This document shows, piece by piece, positions 31,201 through 43,400 of a stretch of 64,000 nucleotides of DNA; positions within the stretch are counted from its first letter, which is position 1, and each line of letters begins with the position of its first letter. Below the pieces are notes generated by a model that did not search any database, was not told the DNA's origin, and saw nothing but the letters and a program-made list of their open reading frames with translations. Both the position numbers and the translations under genes were made by a program. Origin of the DNA: Phytophthora colocasiae (taxonomy: Eukaryota > Oomycota > Peronosporomycetes > Peronosporales > Peronosporaceae); contig JAGKQI010000046.1 in the NCBI GenBank assembly GCA_018806915.1, positions 186,001 to 250,000 of the forward strand, given 5' to 3'.

Positions 31201-33780
31201 TCAGTTCTCAGTTTGAACGAGCACAGGCCGAGTCATTCGACCGTGTGGGGATCGAAGCATGGCAAGGGCGTAATGACCTTTTCCACCATTCTTTCGATCT
31301 TGAGCTGCAAGAAAGAGCTGCTGCAGAGGTTCACAAGCGATGAATCCGGTGGCGCGGAAAGCACCCATGGGTCTGTCGTAAACTGCCGAAGTCACGTAGC
31401 CGATGAGAGATCGCTAACAATGAAGAAAACAAAAATGAGTTCTTTGCCTCAGTCATCGACAAGAAGAATTGTGCTCACCTCGTCGTTCGTGGATTTGGTT
31501 TTCTTGCTCAACGTAATCTCACAACCGTTCCAGCTCTTATCATCGCAGTACTGTTCCACGTCTACAGCTGAAGGCGCGAAGATCTGCACAAACAAACAAA
31601 AAGCATCGATAAGCTTAGCAGCAGCAAAGCAGTTTAGAAATTCATGATACGTACCATGGCATTGACGTCTATGTTTCCGCGTCTCGGGACAACGATAATA
31701 ACGCGAACAAGAGTCGGAATTGGCACTGGGACAATGGGCACAGCATCGGATGCGGTTTTGCTCGACCGATGGAAATTGAATGGCTCCATGTACTTATCAC
31801 CGCGAAGTACACAAGGAACTTGTGGTTCTTCATCCTCTTCATCACCTCCCAGCTTCGTGTCGAAAAGTAGCTCCCATTGCGGTTGAAACGGCGATTTCAC
31901 GCCGTGTTTCTCGTAATTGAACTGCTTCGACTTAGGTTTCTTGGCTTGCACCTTTTCTAGGTCGCGTGCTCGAGCATCCCAATATGCCTGTCCAGCTTGA
32001 GTATCAGGGTAGTCGCTTGGAAAGCTATTCAACATGGTAAACATCAGACTTTGCTTTGCTGCTACAAAATAAAACCCTCATAAACGCACCTAGGCTGATT
32101 CAGAACAGTTGATAAGGCAGCATCTTCCTCCAGTCCAATGACCAATGCACCACCAAAAACCAATGTCTTCAGTAAACCTGGAGCACTAGTTGGCGAGCAA
32201 ATCAAATCCCAACCGCTTGTATGAAGAAATGGTTCGTTCTTCTTGATTGCTAGAAGATGCATTGGAGGAGACTGCACACGAATATCGTCAGATAAAACGC
32301 CATCCTTTCTCTGACGATAGATCTCTTCGTTCAGTTTGTGGTCCTTCAGAAAGTTACGCTCGATCTGTCGTCGTTTTGACAGAGACCACAGAAGCGATTT
32401 GGGAGATGCCTCGATCTCCATTGCACTGTCTTCTGTTTGAGAGTCCGGTAGATCTCTGTTTGTAAGGACGCTCGGGTAGTTAGAACGTTCTGAATCAGAG
32501 CCACTCGTTGTCCAGGCCAGCAACGCTTGCATTTCCTTCATGATTGCTGCAGTCTCTGGCTCCTCAGCATCTTTACCAAGTGACGAAAGACTTAATCCAG
32601 ACAGCGGACTCTCAATCACATCCGTACCAATCTTCGGAATCACAGTAACAGGAGGCTCCTTTAGCAGTGAAAACTCCGTAGAATGGTCACTCAGATTACC
32701 TTCTCGTTGGTGAACCAGACGTGGATCCTTCACAGTAACAGAGTAAATTGTTTCCTTGCTCTCAGTCTTGCAAAGGGCCTGCAGCAAATTCTCCCGGTTG
32801 CCAATGCGACAGCGAACTAGTGTGTCATTCTCATCAAAACCGTCCTCATGATCCGAACTTTCATCCTGCATATCTTCGATCTGAACGTCATCAGGTTTAC
32901 TAGCTACGAGACTCTTAACGAGTTCGCCGGCCAGTTTTCCACGCAACTTGAAACGGCTCAATTGTCCTCGTCGATCCAACATCTCAACAGGTTCTTCGAC
33001 TTCTTGACAAGCTGCTGCTATAGCTGTTGCTGCCTCCATATAAGCTGCAGGGTGGATCCAAAGCCAAATCTGTCTCTTGGTACTTTCCCAGTTTTCGTGC
33101 AACTTAAACTCGCCGGTGTCAAAATCTTTTTGTAGTGGTCTCCACATGAATGTCACTGGAGCAATAGCACCTCGTGGGAACTCGTTTACACTGTACAACA
33201 TACTGGTTCCTTCTTCATTACCAGCCAAAAACTTGAGCCCGTGAAAATCGGAGCCATTTGGGTCAGAAACCAATTGCAGAGCCTCCAAAATCACTTGAGG
33301 GAGACCATAAAGCTCAATAACCCCATAGTAGCTGGTATCATGCAGTGTAGCCATCTTCCTTACTGCCTGGAGAGAAGCAGCTACGCCTTTATCCGCTCGA
33401 TGGAGAGGTAGAATGTAGCCATATTGTTCATTCATCTTCATGCGCTTGGCATGCCACACATGGGTAGGTAGCCATCTTGCTCGTTCGGTATTTTCTTCCG
33501 AGCGACCTTGCAGCAACTTATGTGGCCGTCGCTCGTGCTTCCGACAACGTAAGATGTTCTTTTTGTTGCTTGAAGGAGATGCACGGAGTCGTTGAGGCAT
33601 CTTGTGCGCTTTAAACGCGTTAGCTCTGCGTCTGCGCTGATTCTTTTGCTTCTCGAGCTTCACATCAGTAGGTGAAGTAAGTGGCTCATGCTGGGACAGT
33701 TCATGGAGCGCTTGAAGCTCTGGGGCTCGCGCACCGGCGAACTCAAGCACTTGTAGCACACGAGGACCGAGGCCAGCCAT
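31201..33780 (-). CDS. POP1: POP1, large protein subunit of RNase P/MRP
   Basis: Nuclear protein that scaffolds RNase P (tRNA 5' maturation) and RNase MRP (rRNA processing). Four exons (33780-32090, 32024-31655, 31583-31479, 31413-31201) with introns of 65, 71 and 65 bp give about 792 residues. Conserved blocks: the Arg-rich NQRRRRANAFKAHKM, the POP1 signature THVWHAKRMKM, YGVIELYGLPQ, the POPLD region (SGWDLICSPTSAPG, FGGALVIGLEE), FPSDYPDT directly after the first intron, and the C-terminal RSLIGYVTSAVYDRP. Human POP1 is longer, at 1024 residues. The gene end is uncertain: VLVQTEN then stop falls short of the family's last strands, and a further exon in 30850-31130 cannot be ruled out. Confidence 0.88.
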
Positions 33781-33924
33781 TTGTCAATGAAAATGCGCAC
33801 AAAATACAATACATTTGTGATGAAAACGGTTCAAGTACTGAAATAAGTGATATGATACAAAGTTGAAGACGAAGCGTTCTTACAAAGATACTGTGAATTA
33901 GGACAGTATTTAAGTACATTGACA

Positions 33925-34146
33925 ATGCAAGCTACTGGAGACAAGAGAACACAAGTTGAGCAAGCGAAGGAGAAATATGAGTACTGGACAGCCCAAGTGA
34001 ACTGGTGGCAGCACTGGGCGACAGATCACGGCTTGAAGCTTGATGATTCACGTAGTGCAAGCGTTCACCTGTCTTTCATGCAAGAATTAGCTACGAAGGC
34101 TGCTCAAGAGCTCCAGGATCTGAAAGAATTCAAGACAAACAACTAA
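33925..34146 (+). CDS. Small hypothetical helical protein
   Basis: An intronless 73-residue frame from ATG 33925, with a Trp-rich amphipathic centre (YWTAQVNWWQHWATDHGLKL) and a helical C-terminus (ELATKAAQELQDLKEFKTNN). The composition is that of a soluble helical hairpin. There is no signal peptide or transmembrane helix. It sits 144 bp from the divergent POP1 start, and its stop is only 33 bp from the stop of the convergent coiled-coil gene. The tight spacing and protein-like composition argue that it is real. Function unknown. Confidence 0.55.
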   Translation: MQATGDKRTQVEQAKEKYEYWTAQVNWWQHWATDHGLKLDDSRSASVHLSFMQELATKAAQELQDLKEFKTNN

Positions 34147-34179
34147 CACGAAAGAGAATTGATCGAGGTTACAGCTTTA

Positions 34180-37100
34180 TCATGGTGATTGCTGATCTAT
34201 CCGGTTTCGAATTAACATCTCCAGCGTAAAATTCGACCCGTCTTCTTCAATTCCGAGGGATAACAGCACTAACTGCAGCGGTGGCTCTTGATTTGGATCA
34301 TCTACTACTAAAACCAATGGCAAACGGCTTGGATTAACTGTCAGTGAGAGTACATCGAATATCGTCACGTCTCCACAGTCTGACAGCTTCGTCGAGATGG
34401 TTTGGATCAGTGAGAATCCACTTTCACCTTGGAAATGAGCACCAGCACGGTGTTGTCTGACTTGCGTAGCTGTTGATCCTGTGAAAATATCCAGAAGCGC
34501 TTGATGTACTGCTTTCTCGTCCACTAAAACGTTCTTTGAAGCTGTAATTACTCGGACTTCTCGGTCGTATTTCCATCCTATGGACGCACCTGCAGATGCT
34601 TGGATAACCATGGATCGGATTGTGTACGTTTCAGCTCCTTCCTCTTCCAAGAGATCTCCAAGTGAGATTTCTCCGTCTTCAGTTGCAGCCTTGTTGCTGA
34701 TTTGACTGGGATGAGGTAAAACAGGCTGGATACTACTATTCAAGAGCTTCCACAATGGTCGATGAAGTACTGATGCAAGCCCGTACTTCACCTGCAAAGC
34801 TGTCGCCTTCAGCTCGTTGTCTTCACCGATTGCTCCATCATTAACTAAGCGAGAAACCAGCTGAATTAGTTGAGGTTCATGCAGCGCTCGGTGAAAGTGC
34901 TGCTGCGTTTCAGGGTCATCCATCGTAATATCCAGAAGTAATTCACCATCCCAGAGCTCCTGAAGCCGCACGCAATAGAACACGTCTCCAACGTTCACAA
35001 CACTCTGGTGAGTGAGTGTACTTGGGACGGATAGATCTACTACAGTCGTCATCTTCTCTTCTGCCTGGTTCTCCATGAACAGCCTTGGTTCTCGATATTG
35101 TGGTTCACCGGAGGTTGACGGCAGGCTTACACTCTCGATATCAATCACTTCCAGCTTACTGGGTGTTCCAGCTTCAGTCACAACACGGATGCTATCAAAT
35201 AATGGCTCTAGTAGCGATTCATGCACTGCAAATAGTTCAGGGTCGTTGCTGTTGCCTTCGTGACTTTGAGTTGGTCGATAACTTGCAAATGTCGGGCAGA
35301 ACGATACGAGCTGTCGGAGATCTACTTTAGCGGCCATTTCCTCCTTCTCGTAATCATCCAACAGCACAGCGCGTAGTTCAAGCCACCAAACTTGAGACGT
35401 AGCAGCAGCAAACGCTTCACTCACAGTCAATTCCACAAGAACAGGGTCGTTTTCATCTCCAAGACACGAGAAGTAGCGAGTGCCTCTATATACAGTCACG
35501 TGTTGCGTCTGATGCTGGTTTTGTTGAGCCATCAATTGCTCACGAGGAAGTCGCGTGGCTGCTTCAGGACCGCTCGTCTCAGCTAGTACAAGATGTCCGT
35601 TCTTATATCCAGCATGGACATGATTCAGCAACAGCTCAACCAGAGATTCTAGTCTTTCACGTTTTCTCACAGAGTGCCGAGCTAGATAGCTATCATGATT
35701 AGGTATCAGTCGTTGAATATCTCGCAGGTGAAAGGTGAGGAAGTCATCTTGAGCCGACCGAGGCTCGTAGGCCACAAAGTGCACACTAAAGCCGTCTTCC
35801 GGGTCTTCAGGCTCTTCCACTTCCTCATACAGCACTTGTAGAATCAGCAACTGATCACTAATCATTCTTGAGCCATTTGTGAGTGGAGTACTGCGCTCCA
35901 AGATGCCTGGAATTCCTCCGGTAGCACCTAACGAGTGATACTTGAGGGCCGAACTGCTCAGTACTTGCTCCAATTGTTCCCGTGTAGCATCGCGTTCTCG
36001 ACAGATACGCTCCGTTTCGAGTAGAGCCACGCGCATGTTGTGTTCCGCCCGCATAGTGCGGCCCATTAACGTCTCCATCTTCTGTCGAAGAGCTTCACGA
36101 CCTAAAGAGCGGACAGCGAATTTCATTCTACTTTCGATCTGTGTCCGGCGTGTATCGGACATCAACTGGGCGTTGTGTAAGCGAGCTTGCTCAAGGATCT
36201 CCTGGGAGCGCTGCTGTTCACGTTCCAAAGCTACTCGAGTCTCCACTAGCTCAGCTGATGCACGTGTAAAACCCGTTGAGAGCTCACGAAGCTGTCGTGC
36301 TAACTCTAGACTCGTCTTGTGTTCTAACGCAAGACGAGCCTCTAGTGCTTTTACATGCTCAGATGCTTGAGAAGTTTGTAGACGAAGCTGTTCTTGAACT
36401 GTTGAAAGTGAGACTTTCACCTGTGATAGAGCTCGTTCAAGAGCAAAGCTGCGTTCTCGATAGGATTTCTCCTCGAAATCCATAACCTCGTCTTCTTTAG
36501 ATGATTTAACCAAAGAGTTCCGCATTGTTCTCATGGCCGATTGCGAGTCTGACAGCTCTGGCGTTGTCAGAAACTCCAACTGCTTGGTCGCGTTCTCCAA
36601 TTGCTTCCGCGCTTCATTTCGCTCGCTTTCCATGATCTCGAGAGCTTGTTCTAGTTGTACAATTCGTTCTTTCAGCGCTCGCTGCTCTTGATATCGTCGG
36701 TGCATCTTCTCGTGGTAGCTAGCAGCATCTACGTGTCGGTTTGCAGCGTGAGATCGAGCGGCGTATTCTTGCCATAGTTGCTGCATCACCACTGGATCCG
36801 GACCAGAAGCTTTCTCTTCCTCTTCTCTTCGTAATTTGTCGTTTATTGTAGCTGGAGATGTCGGTCTTGAGCTGCTTGGAGACGCTGACAACAGTCGCGA
36901 GCGAAAATTTCCACCTGAAGAAGTTCGGGTTTCTATTCGTGACGGTCGACGAGGAGCTCCGTTCGTAGGTGGAGCTGGTGCTCTGGGAGAAATCACAGTC
37001 GCTTCATTCTCTTGTCGATCGTCCAATTGATCCCCACTGAAGATCGCAGCATCCACTGCACTAACGTCGGGACCTTGAGTACTTCGGGCATATTCATGGC

Positions 37101-37332
37101 CTGGAAGCAATGGAAACACCACACCTCGTTGCTTCTCCACGTCGATATCTGCACTATCAGTAGACGCAACTCGAAGTCGTGGAGTTCTGCCGTTCGTGTG
37201 CCATCCTTTGCCCTTCTGGAACGGTTGGATATTCCGATATCCCGTCGGTAGCATCGGATTCAATGGGGAAACCATTATCATATCATCGCCACCTCTTGCA
37301 GGTGGCACCGGACGAGATGGAGGCGTGCTCAT
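34180..37332 (-). CDS. Large coiled-coil protein of unknown function
   Basis: A single open frame of 1050 residues from ATG 37332, without introns. Residues 1-165 are Pro/Ser/Arg-rich and probably disordered. About 170-480 is a continuous coiled coil (LKERIVQLEQALEIMESERNEARKQL, SFALERALSQVKVSLSTVQEQLRL). From about 500 to the end the protein is a mixed alpha/beta region with strands such as LLILQVLYEEVEE, SVHFVAYEPR, VTVYRGTRYF and LVLVVDDPNQEPPLQLVLL. I do not recognise a family. A scaffold with a globular C-terminal module is the most that can be said. It is divergent from the Furry-like gene with 87 bp between start codons, so both may share one promoter. Confidence 0.8.
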   Translation of the reverse strand: MSTPPSRPVPPARGGDDMIMVSPLNPMLPTGYRNIQPFQKGKGWHTNGRTPRLRVASTDSADIDVEKQRGVVFPLLPGHEYARSTQGPDVSAVDAAIFSGDQLDDRQENEATVISPRAPAPPTNGAPRRPSRIETRTSSGGNFRSRLLSASPSSSRPTSPATINDKLRREEEEKASGPDPVVMQQLWQEYAARSHAANRHVDAASYHEKMHRRYQEQRALKERIVQLEQALEIMESERNEARKQLENATKQLEFLTTPELSDSQSAMRTMRNSLVKSSKEDEVMDFEEKSYRERSFALERALSQVKVSLSTVQEQLRLQTSQASEHVKALEARLALEHKTSLELARQLRELSTGFTRASAELVETRVALEREQQRSQEILEQARLHNAQLMSDTRRTQIESRMKFAVRSLGREALRQKMETLMGRTMRAEHNMRVALLETERICRERDATREQLEQVLSSSALKYHSLGATGGIPGILERSTPLTNGSRMISDQLLILQVLYEEVEEPEDPEDGFSVHFVAYEPRSAQDDFLTFHLRDIQRLIPNHDSYLARHSVRKRERLESLVELLLNHVHAGYKNGHLVLAETSGPEAATRLPREQLMAQQNQHQTQHVTVYRGTRYFSCLGDENDPVLVELTVSEAFAAATSQVWWLELRAVLLDDYEKEEMAAKVDLRQLVSFCPTFASYRPTQSHEGNSNDPELFAVHESLLEPLFDSIRVVTEAGTPSKLEVIDIESVSLPSTSGEPQYREPRLFMENQAEEKMTTVVDLSVPSTLTHQSVVNVGDVFYCVRLQELWDGELLLDITMDDPETQQHFHRALHEPQLIQLVSRLVNDGAIGEDNELKATALQVKYGLASVLHRPLWKLLNSSIQPVLPHPSQISNKAATEDGEISLGDLLEEEGAETYTIRSMVIQASAGASIGWKYDREVRVITASKNVLVDEKAVHQALLDIFTGSTATQVRQHRAGAHFQGESGFSLIQTISTKLSDCGDVTIFDVLSLTVNPSRLPLVLVVDDPNQEPPLQLVLLSLGIEEDGSNFTLEMLIRNRIDQQSP

Positions 37333-37419
37333 GTCAATAAAGCGTCTTTTGGTACCAGTGGAGCCCCTGCAACTGCTCCGGAATTAGGTAGGGGACAGCC
37401 CGAGATCGCTTCATCCGCT

Positions 37420-40400
37420 ATGGCGCGAGAAACAAGCGGTGATGCCGCTCTCCGAGAGCTCGAGCGCGCTATGGACGCGTTCATGGCTACACATGTCGCC
37501 ACGGCTTCAAATGCACTAGCAACCGGGATGAAGGACCTCTTCGAAGATGATACCGAACCAGTAAATACACCGGACGTGGCAACTCTACAGCGTGACTTAA
37601 AGCGCCTTCAATGGTTAACATCTGTGGTCTCCGAAACGCGACGTCGACGAGGCCCGACGAGTATCGTGAGTGTAGGGAAGCTCCTTCTTTCTTGGCTGCA
37701 AACCGTCGAGAGTTCCAGTGCCGCTGCTGTCGCGTCAACTACTGCGACCACTGGTCCTTCCGCAGTAGAAGCCGCTCGAGCAGCAGAACACGTTCAACAG
37801 CAGTCCCCACTTGATCCCGTGGCTTCGTGGCTCGTTGCGACGCTGCTAAAACTCACGTTGCAGACTCCTCCGGCATATTCTAGCGACCTCAGTGCCACTG
37901 AGAGATCCACAGTAGACGAGTTGGTATCCGCCATTGTGAGTCGGTGCTTGTTGTCCTTTCAGCGGTCATGGCAAGCAGATGAAGAAGCACAACGTCGAGC
38001 ACGAGCAGAAAGTTCCGGCAACTTGTTCTCGTACTTGACAATGCGAAAAGCAAAGGCCAAAACACTCGCCAATGGCCCACCCAGTGCAATAACTGTTTGT
38101 TTGACTTGTACGACAGAAGCTGGTTTAGTTTGGGGACAGGTTCTGGGTCTTGTATCGTGTTTGGCGCCGGATGTCGCTCGGATGAAGCTGCAGAAGGAGA
38201 TCATCGCACGATCCACAGTCTGGAACGCTACGAAACCAAGTGACACCACCCAGCACCCGTACCTGAAGCATTTTACACACATCCGACTAGGTCTGGCGCC
38301 GAACAAATCTTTTCCAAGCTCGTTGACTTCCAGAATGGCGGATGCAACGCGATGGCTACGCGTATTGATGCCGTTGCTACTTAAACCCCATCGAACGCAT
38401 GTGCGTAGTGCAAGTGCACATCTCGTCTCTCAACTGCTCGTTCGAGAGCTCTATTCACTCAATAAACTGGAGCTCAGCGTGTTGTACACATCAACCGGTA
38501 GTGATTGGAGTCGTTGCATTAGTGATCTCCACGCTGCAGCACTCCGCCTTACAGATTGCGCCAAGAAGAAGGGTCGAGGACGATCTCAGCAGCATCTGGA
38601 AGCTTCTTCCTGGGCTCTTCGAACTGCCGTGTTGGCCCTTGCTCCTGGAGAGATTTTCACTCGATATTGGCGAGAAGATGCGCTTGCTCTGTTGAGACTG
38701 CAGTCCCATCTCAATCAAGACGCGAGCGCTAATGGACCCACAGCATACAACGTGCTACCCAGTCTGGAGCTGAGCTTCACGTACATGATGCATCGGCACC
38801 TGTTATTACGAGACTCGGGTGCTACCACCGCTGGAGCGCCATCCGAATCGGATTGTATGGAGATCATCAACACAACGCAAGCTTGGGGCTTCTTCTCACT
38901 GCAGCGTTTACGTCCACAGTCGAATGGAGTTGGTGTGAGCAGCTTCACAGCTTTCAGAACCATCGCAGTGCCAGCTTTGGTGCGTGTTTCACGGGCTATT
39001 GCATCGTACAACATGACGTACACAGTGCAAAATCACCTACGACGTCTCCTAGCTGAACCTGTCGGTGTCGGAGATCCTCAGAAGCTGATTGGACTCGAAG
39101 CACTAGCAGATTTGCTCTCTCGACCCCAAAACGAAGGTGAAGAGAGTCTGATGAGCTTCCAAGTGAACCAAAACGACCTCCTTTCCTGTAAACCAATGAT
39201 TGGGGAGCTCGTAGGTCGCATACTTCTCGAGTGCAGTACGCGTATCGGCCACAAGCTGCTCACTGAGATCCCAGTTACAATGAGCAAGAAGGAGAAACTG
39301 CAGTCGTTCGATGACGAAGACGAACACGAAGAGCACTGGAAAGACCCGACCCACGCTGTCGCAGTGGCAACGTTTGCTGCAGCTGTGGGACTGATGCCAG
39401 CTTTGTACGCTAATGTATCGCTCAGTAACGAGCAGAAGCTACTGCTGTTGGTACGGACCAGCGTCAATGCCGAGCGTGTGGTGCATCATCGTGCGCATGA
39501 AGCTCTTCTGGCGCTTATTAGTCCTCAAAGTCCTCATTCAACTGAACCTCCACCTCCTGGAGCTGGCGTAGTAGTCCGTGCGTTGACTGACTACATCATG
39601 CGAATGCATGTGAGCACTAGCATGGCAGTAAGTGACGCAGCAGGAGCCATTATTATCCTTCGTCTGCTAAGCGTGCTGCTTGAGCCATCCAGAGCTGAAC
39701 TAACCCGCTGGGAAAGCGCTCGATCTAGGTTTGAAGCGTTGATTCAAGTCGAAGCCGTTGCTGTTTATCTCCTGGCTCGTGGCGATGACAATATCGAAGC
39801 TGAACAATTACTGCGTCTTGCTGCGTTAGAGACACTGGAAGTCGCTCATGAGGCGCGTGTGGGGTGTTGTGAAGAGCCAGCGATCAGAAACTCAGTACAG
39901 CTACCGCTAGTCAACCGACCGAGCGTGTGGATCATTCTTAGCGAGCTTGAGCCGGAACTTCACTCAGCTTTCTTCACCTTTAGGCCAGATCAAGAAGAAG
40001 CAGAAGAAAAGCACTCAGCTCTTCGACGCTTGGTCCTTGACGCTTCAGAACGTCACAGCTATCGCTGGTCTCTTTGCTTAGCACGAATTTTCCGCAGTCT
40101 GGCAAAACGAGCACCTGATGTGACCGCGTACATTTGGAGCGATGTGGCCGATAAAGTCTCCAAGCTGGAACCTGTGCTATCCGTAACACCCGTTACAGTG
40201 GAGCTACCTTCAAACCAACGAGAACTAGCTCGATGGCGCAATCTGGCATTGTTCGCTACAGCCTCAGCTTGCCCGATCTTGCAGACGCAGACTCGAAAGA
40301 CGGAAGTATCGTCGTTTAGCTCTGAAACTTCATCAGAACCACCCAGTGTAGCACCGTCGACAATGGTAGCTTCACTTGTACGGCAACTGGCTTGCTATCT

Positions 40401-43400
40401 GCGTAGTACCAACGTTGGCCAACGTAATGCTGCGGTACTAGTGCTAGGCAACTCGGGATCCGTAGCGCTACCCACGTTGCTGGACGTCCTAGCACGACTA
40501 GAAGCTGAAGCGTTCACAACTCCGTCTAACACGTCAGAACCAGACGCTACTGAACCTCCGCAGAATGTGATACAGCGCCAACGTGGTGTTCGGACAGCAA
40601 AATTGCCTAAGAAGAAGCTGCTCGAGCTTCACCACGCGCGAACAGCACAGTTCACTTTGCAATGGGCCATCGGACGCTGCTATCGACTGTTGTTGGAGCC
40701 TCGAACACGCGAACAGAACGACAATGAAGATCTGGAGCCTGGGAGCCCCATAGGGGAACGTCTTCGTCGTGTAGTCTCTGTGTTTCTAGCCAAGCTGCTG
40801 ACTGCATTCGAAGAATTTGCAGCTTTCAACGACACTCGTGAGGCTAGTGAAGGCTCATTAACCATCAGCTCGACGACGTTGGTACTAGAAGAGAACCCTG
40901 TCCTTTTGATGGCGCAGCTTGACTTCATTGCGAACTTGCGGTCGCTTCTTCTTCATTCCAACGCAGCCACTAAACCAGTGCTCCAGTTACCGCACGACAA
41001 GTTAGCAGCGTTGCTTCTTGGTTGGTGTGGCTCGTTCGACAAGGATCTCGCCAACCCTGCGTTGGCAACACACCTCTTGTCCGGTTTTGTATCTCCAAGT
41101 GCTGGTTTTGGGCTGTATTCTCACTGGCTGCACCATTGTGACGTTTATGCTGCTCGTGACGGGAACATGCACTTCCCGTGGCTCTGGGTCGACAACCAGA
41201 ACCTACTGCAAGGCTCGAGTAGTGATACGTGCGTTGCATCTCGCACTGTGGCCCAGTACTTCATTTGTCATCGAGCTTTCTCCACATTGTCAGATTTATT
41301 ACGGAGTAGCCTCAGATCGCCCGATGGAACTGGAACCTGGGACGGCGACAGCGTTGCAACATGGCTTGATGCCTGCTTCACTGTGGACAGCCTCATTTTC
41401 CAACACTTTGATGATCTGCATCAACTAGCACAACGGGCTCTCCACGCTCTGTTGGAACTTCCGCCGGGCAGCGCTCGCTTTAATCACGTGGTCAAACGCT
41501 GCCTTGAGAAGGCAGCATACGAGTTTTCTAGTGTTGCGAAGCCTGATCTTCAGGTCTCCCGACAGTATCTGGAAGCTCTGGGGGCTTCTAGCGAAGTCAT
41601 GAACTTTTTCCGGTCTATTCTTCATCAACTACAGGAACAAGCTGACAACCAAGACAAGGAGGAATCGTACCTCGCTGTACGCCTTCTCCACGTGTTGCTA
41701 CTACATGTCGGAATCCAGATTGACGATAAACTCGTTTATCAGCATCGTCAAGTGGCTCTGGACATGGTAGCAACACTGGTTTGCGAGCCTGATGCGGATG
41801 GAGATGATGAGTCCGCAGCTACGCGTTGGGGTTTGCAAGGTTACTACAGTCCAAGCCTTGAAGGTCAGATCGCTGGTCGGCTACAAGTGAGTGTGTCAGC
41901 ACTCTTGGCGTCTCGATTCTCAGTGCTGAGTCTGCGTGTAAGTCTCGCAATTCTGCGCTCGATGCCTACCACCTCGCTTCGGAACCGTGAGGATATCTCT
42001 CAGCATCGTCAAATGCTGGCTGCCGTGTTGCCTTGGCTAGCTGAGGTACCTCTTGGGACGCCAAAGGAATCCAGTGCTAGACCCACGGAGCTCTTGGAGT
42101 TATTGTTCAGTCTCACTGCAGTTCTTGCAGATAGTTGCAGCGAGCAACTGGACCATATATGGCTGACTCTGGCTTTCGCAAGTACCGAGGGAGAAGACTC
42201 CAACCTTCAAGAGATTGTCAGTTTCTTGTTTCGTCAGCAACTCAAGAATGAACGCCCTTCTGAGACAGCAAAAACGATCATGTGGTGGCTTTGTCGATGG
42301 CAGGATGCAGCGCCAGACGTACTGCGTTTGCTGCTGCTCCATCGGCCTCTTAGCGAATCTGACACCAGCGACGCTGCGACTGCGTTAGATGAACTTGGAG
42401 CCCTTGTAACGTTGGCTGGTGACACCAGTTGCCACCTTCTTCAGCCAAATGTATCTGATGTACGAGCTTTAGCTATTCACTTGGTGCACGTGTCGCTCTC
42501 CACACTCTTCGCATTACTCGGAAACAGAACTGTGGACGCAAACGTCTTGAAGAACATCACACAAAATTGTCACGTTCTTCTCCACTCTGTTCTCCCTCTT
42601 CTCGAAGCACCTCGGGGTTTACTCGCAGCGGCGCTAGCCTTGATTCGAGAATCAACGTCGACAATTCAGAAAGACGGGAAATTGCAACATGAAGCGTTCG
42701 TGGAAGCTGTGACTGCTCTTGCTGCGTGCTTGTCAACAACTGAAATGAAAATCTGGAGCGAGCTGTGCGTCCAAGAGCTTGCGTTCGCCATATCGATAGA
42801 AACATCAGCTCCTGAAAGCGTCGAGTCAATACGACGACCCTCACCCCACGAAGTGTGTGTACGGTTCGCCTTGGTGGCGTACACTCAGCTATCTCCACTT
42901 TTCCAAGGCGACGTCCTGCTCTCAGTATTGGCCTTACTACGGCAGACGTTGGTTGCTGGCGGTCGCGATGATCGATCGCGCTCTTTGCTACTTGCTCAAG
43001 AATGCTTATCTCTTCTGGCAATGCTAATGCGGACCATGCCAGTGTCCAGAATGGTGTTGTACCCCCAAGTGTTCTGGGTTTCGCTTGCCCTGCTGACACA
43101 TTGTCGTCAACAGCGCGATACTTCATCGGGTAGTCCCTCACTTCATGACGGCGCCTTGGAACTTCTGTCAATTATCTGGGATCGTGCACCCTTCTCTAGC
43201 CACGCTGTCGTGCAGGAGGTCATTCGCTGTACTCGTCCAGCTCAATGGGACTCTAACACGGCTCGGAACTCGGTGTTAATGGAAGTTGTACGCTGCATAT
43301 ACGCCAACGAAATTCTTGAAAGCCGCACCCGAGCAATGAAGATGTTGCGTAAGGCTGTTCTGCTGACCCCTCGTGATTTACTTGGAGTGTCAAGGCTCGA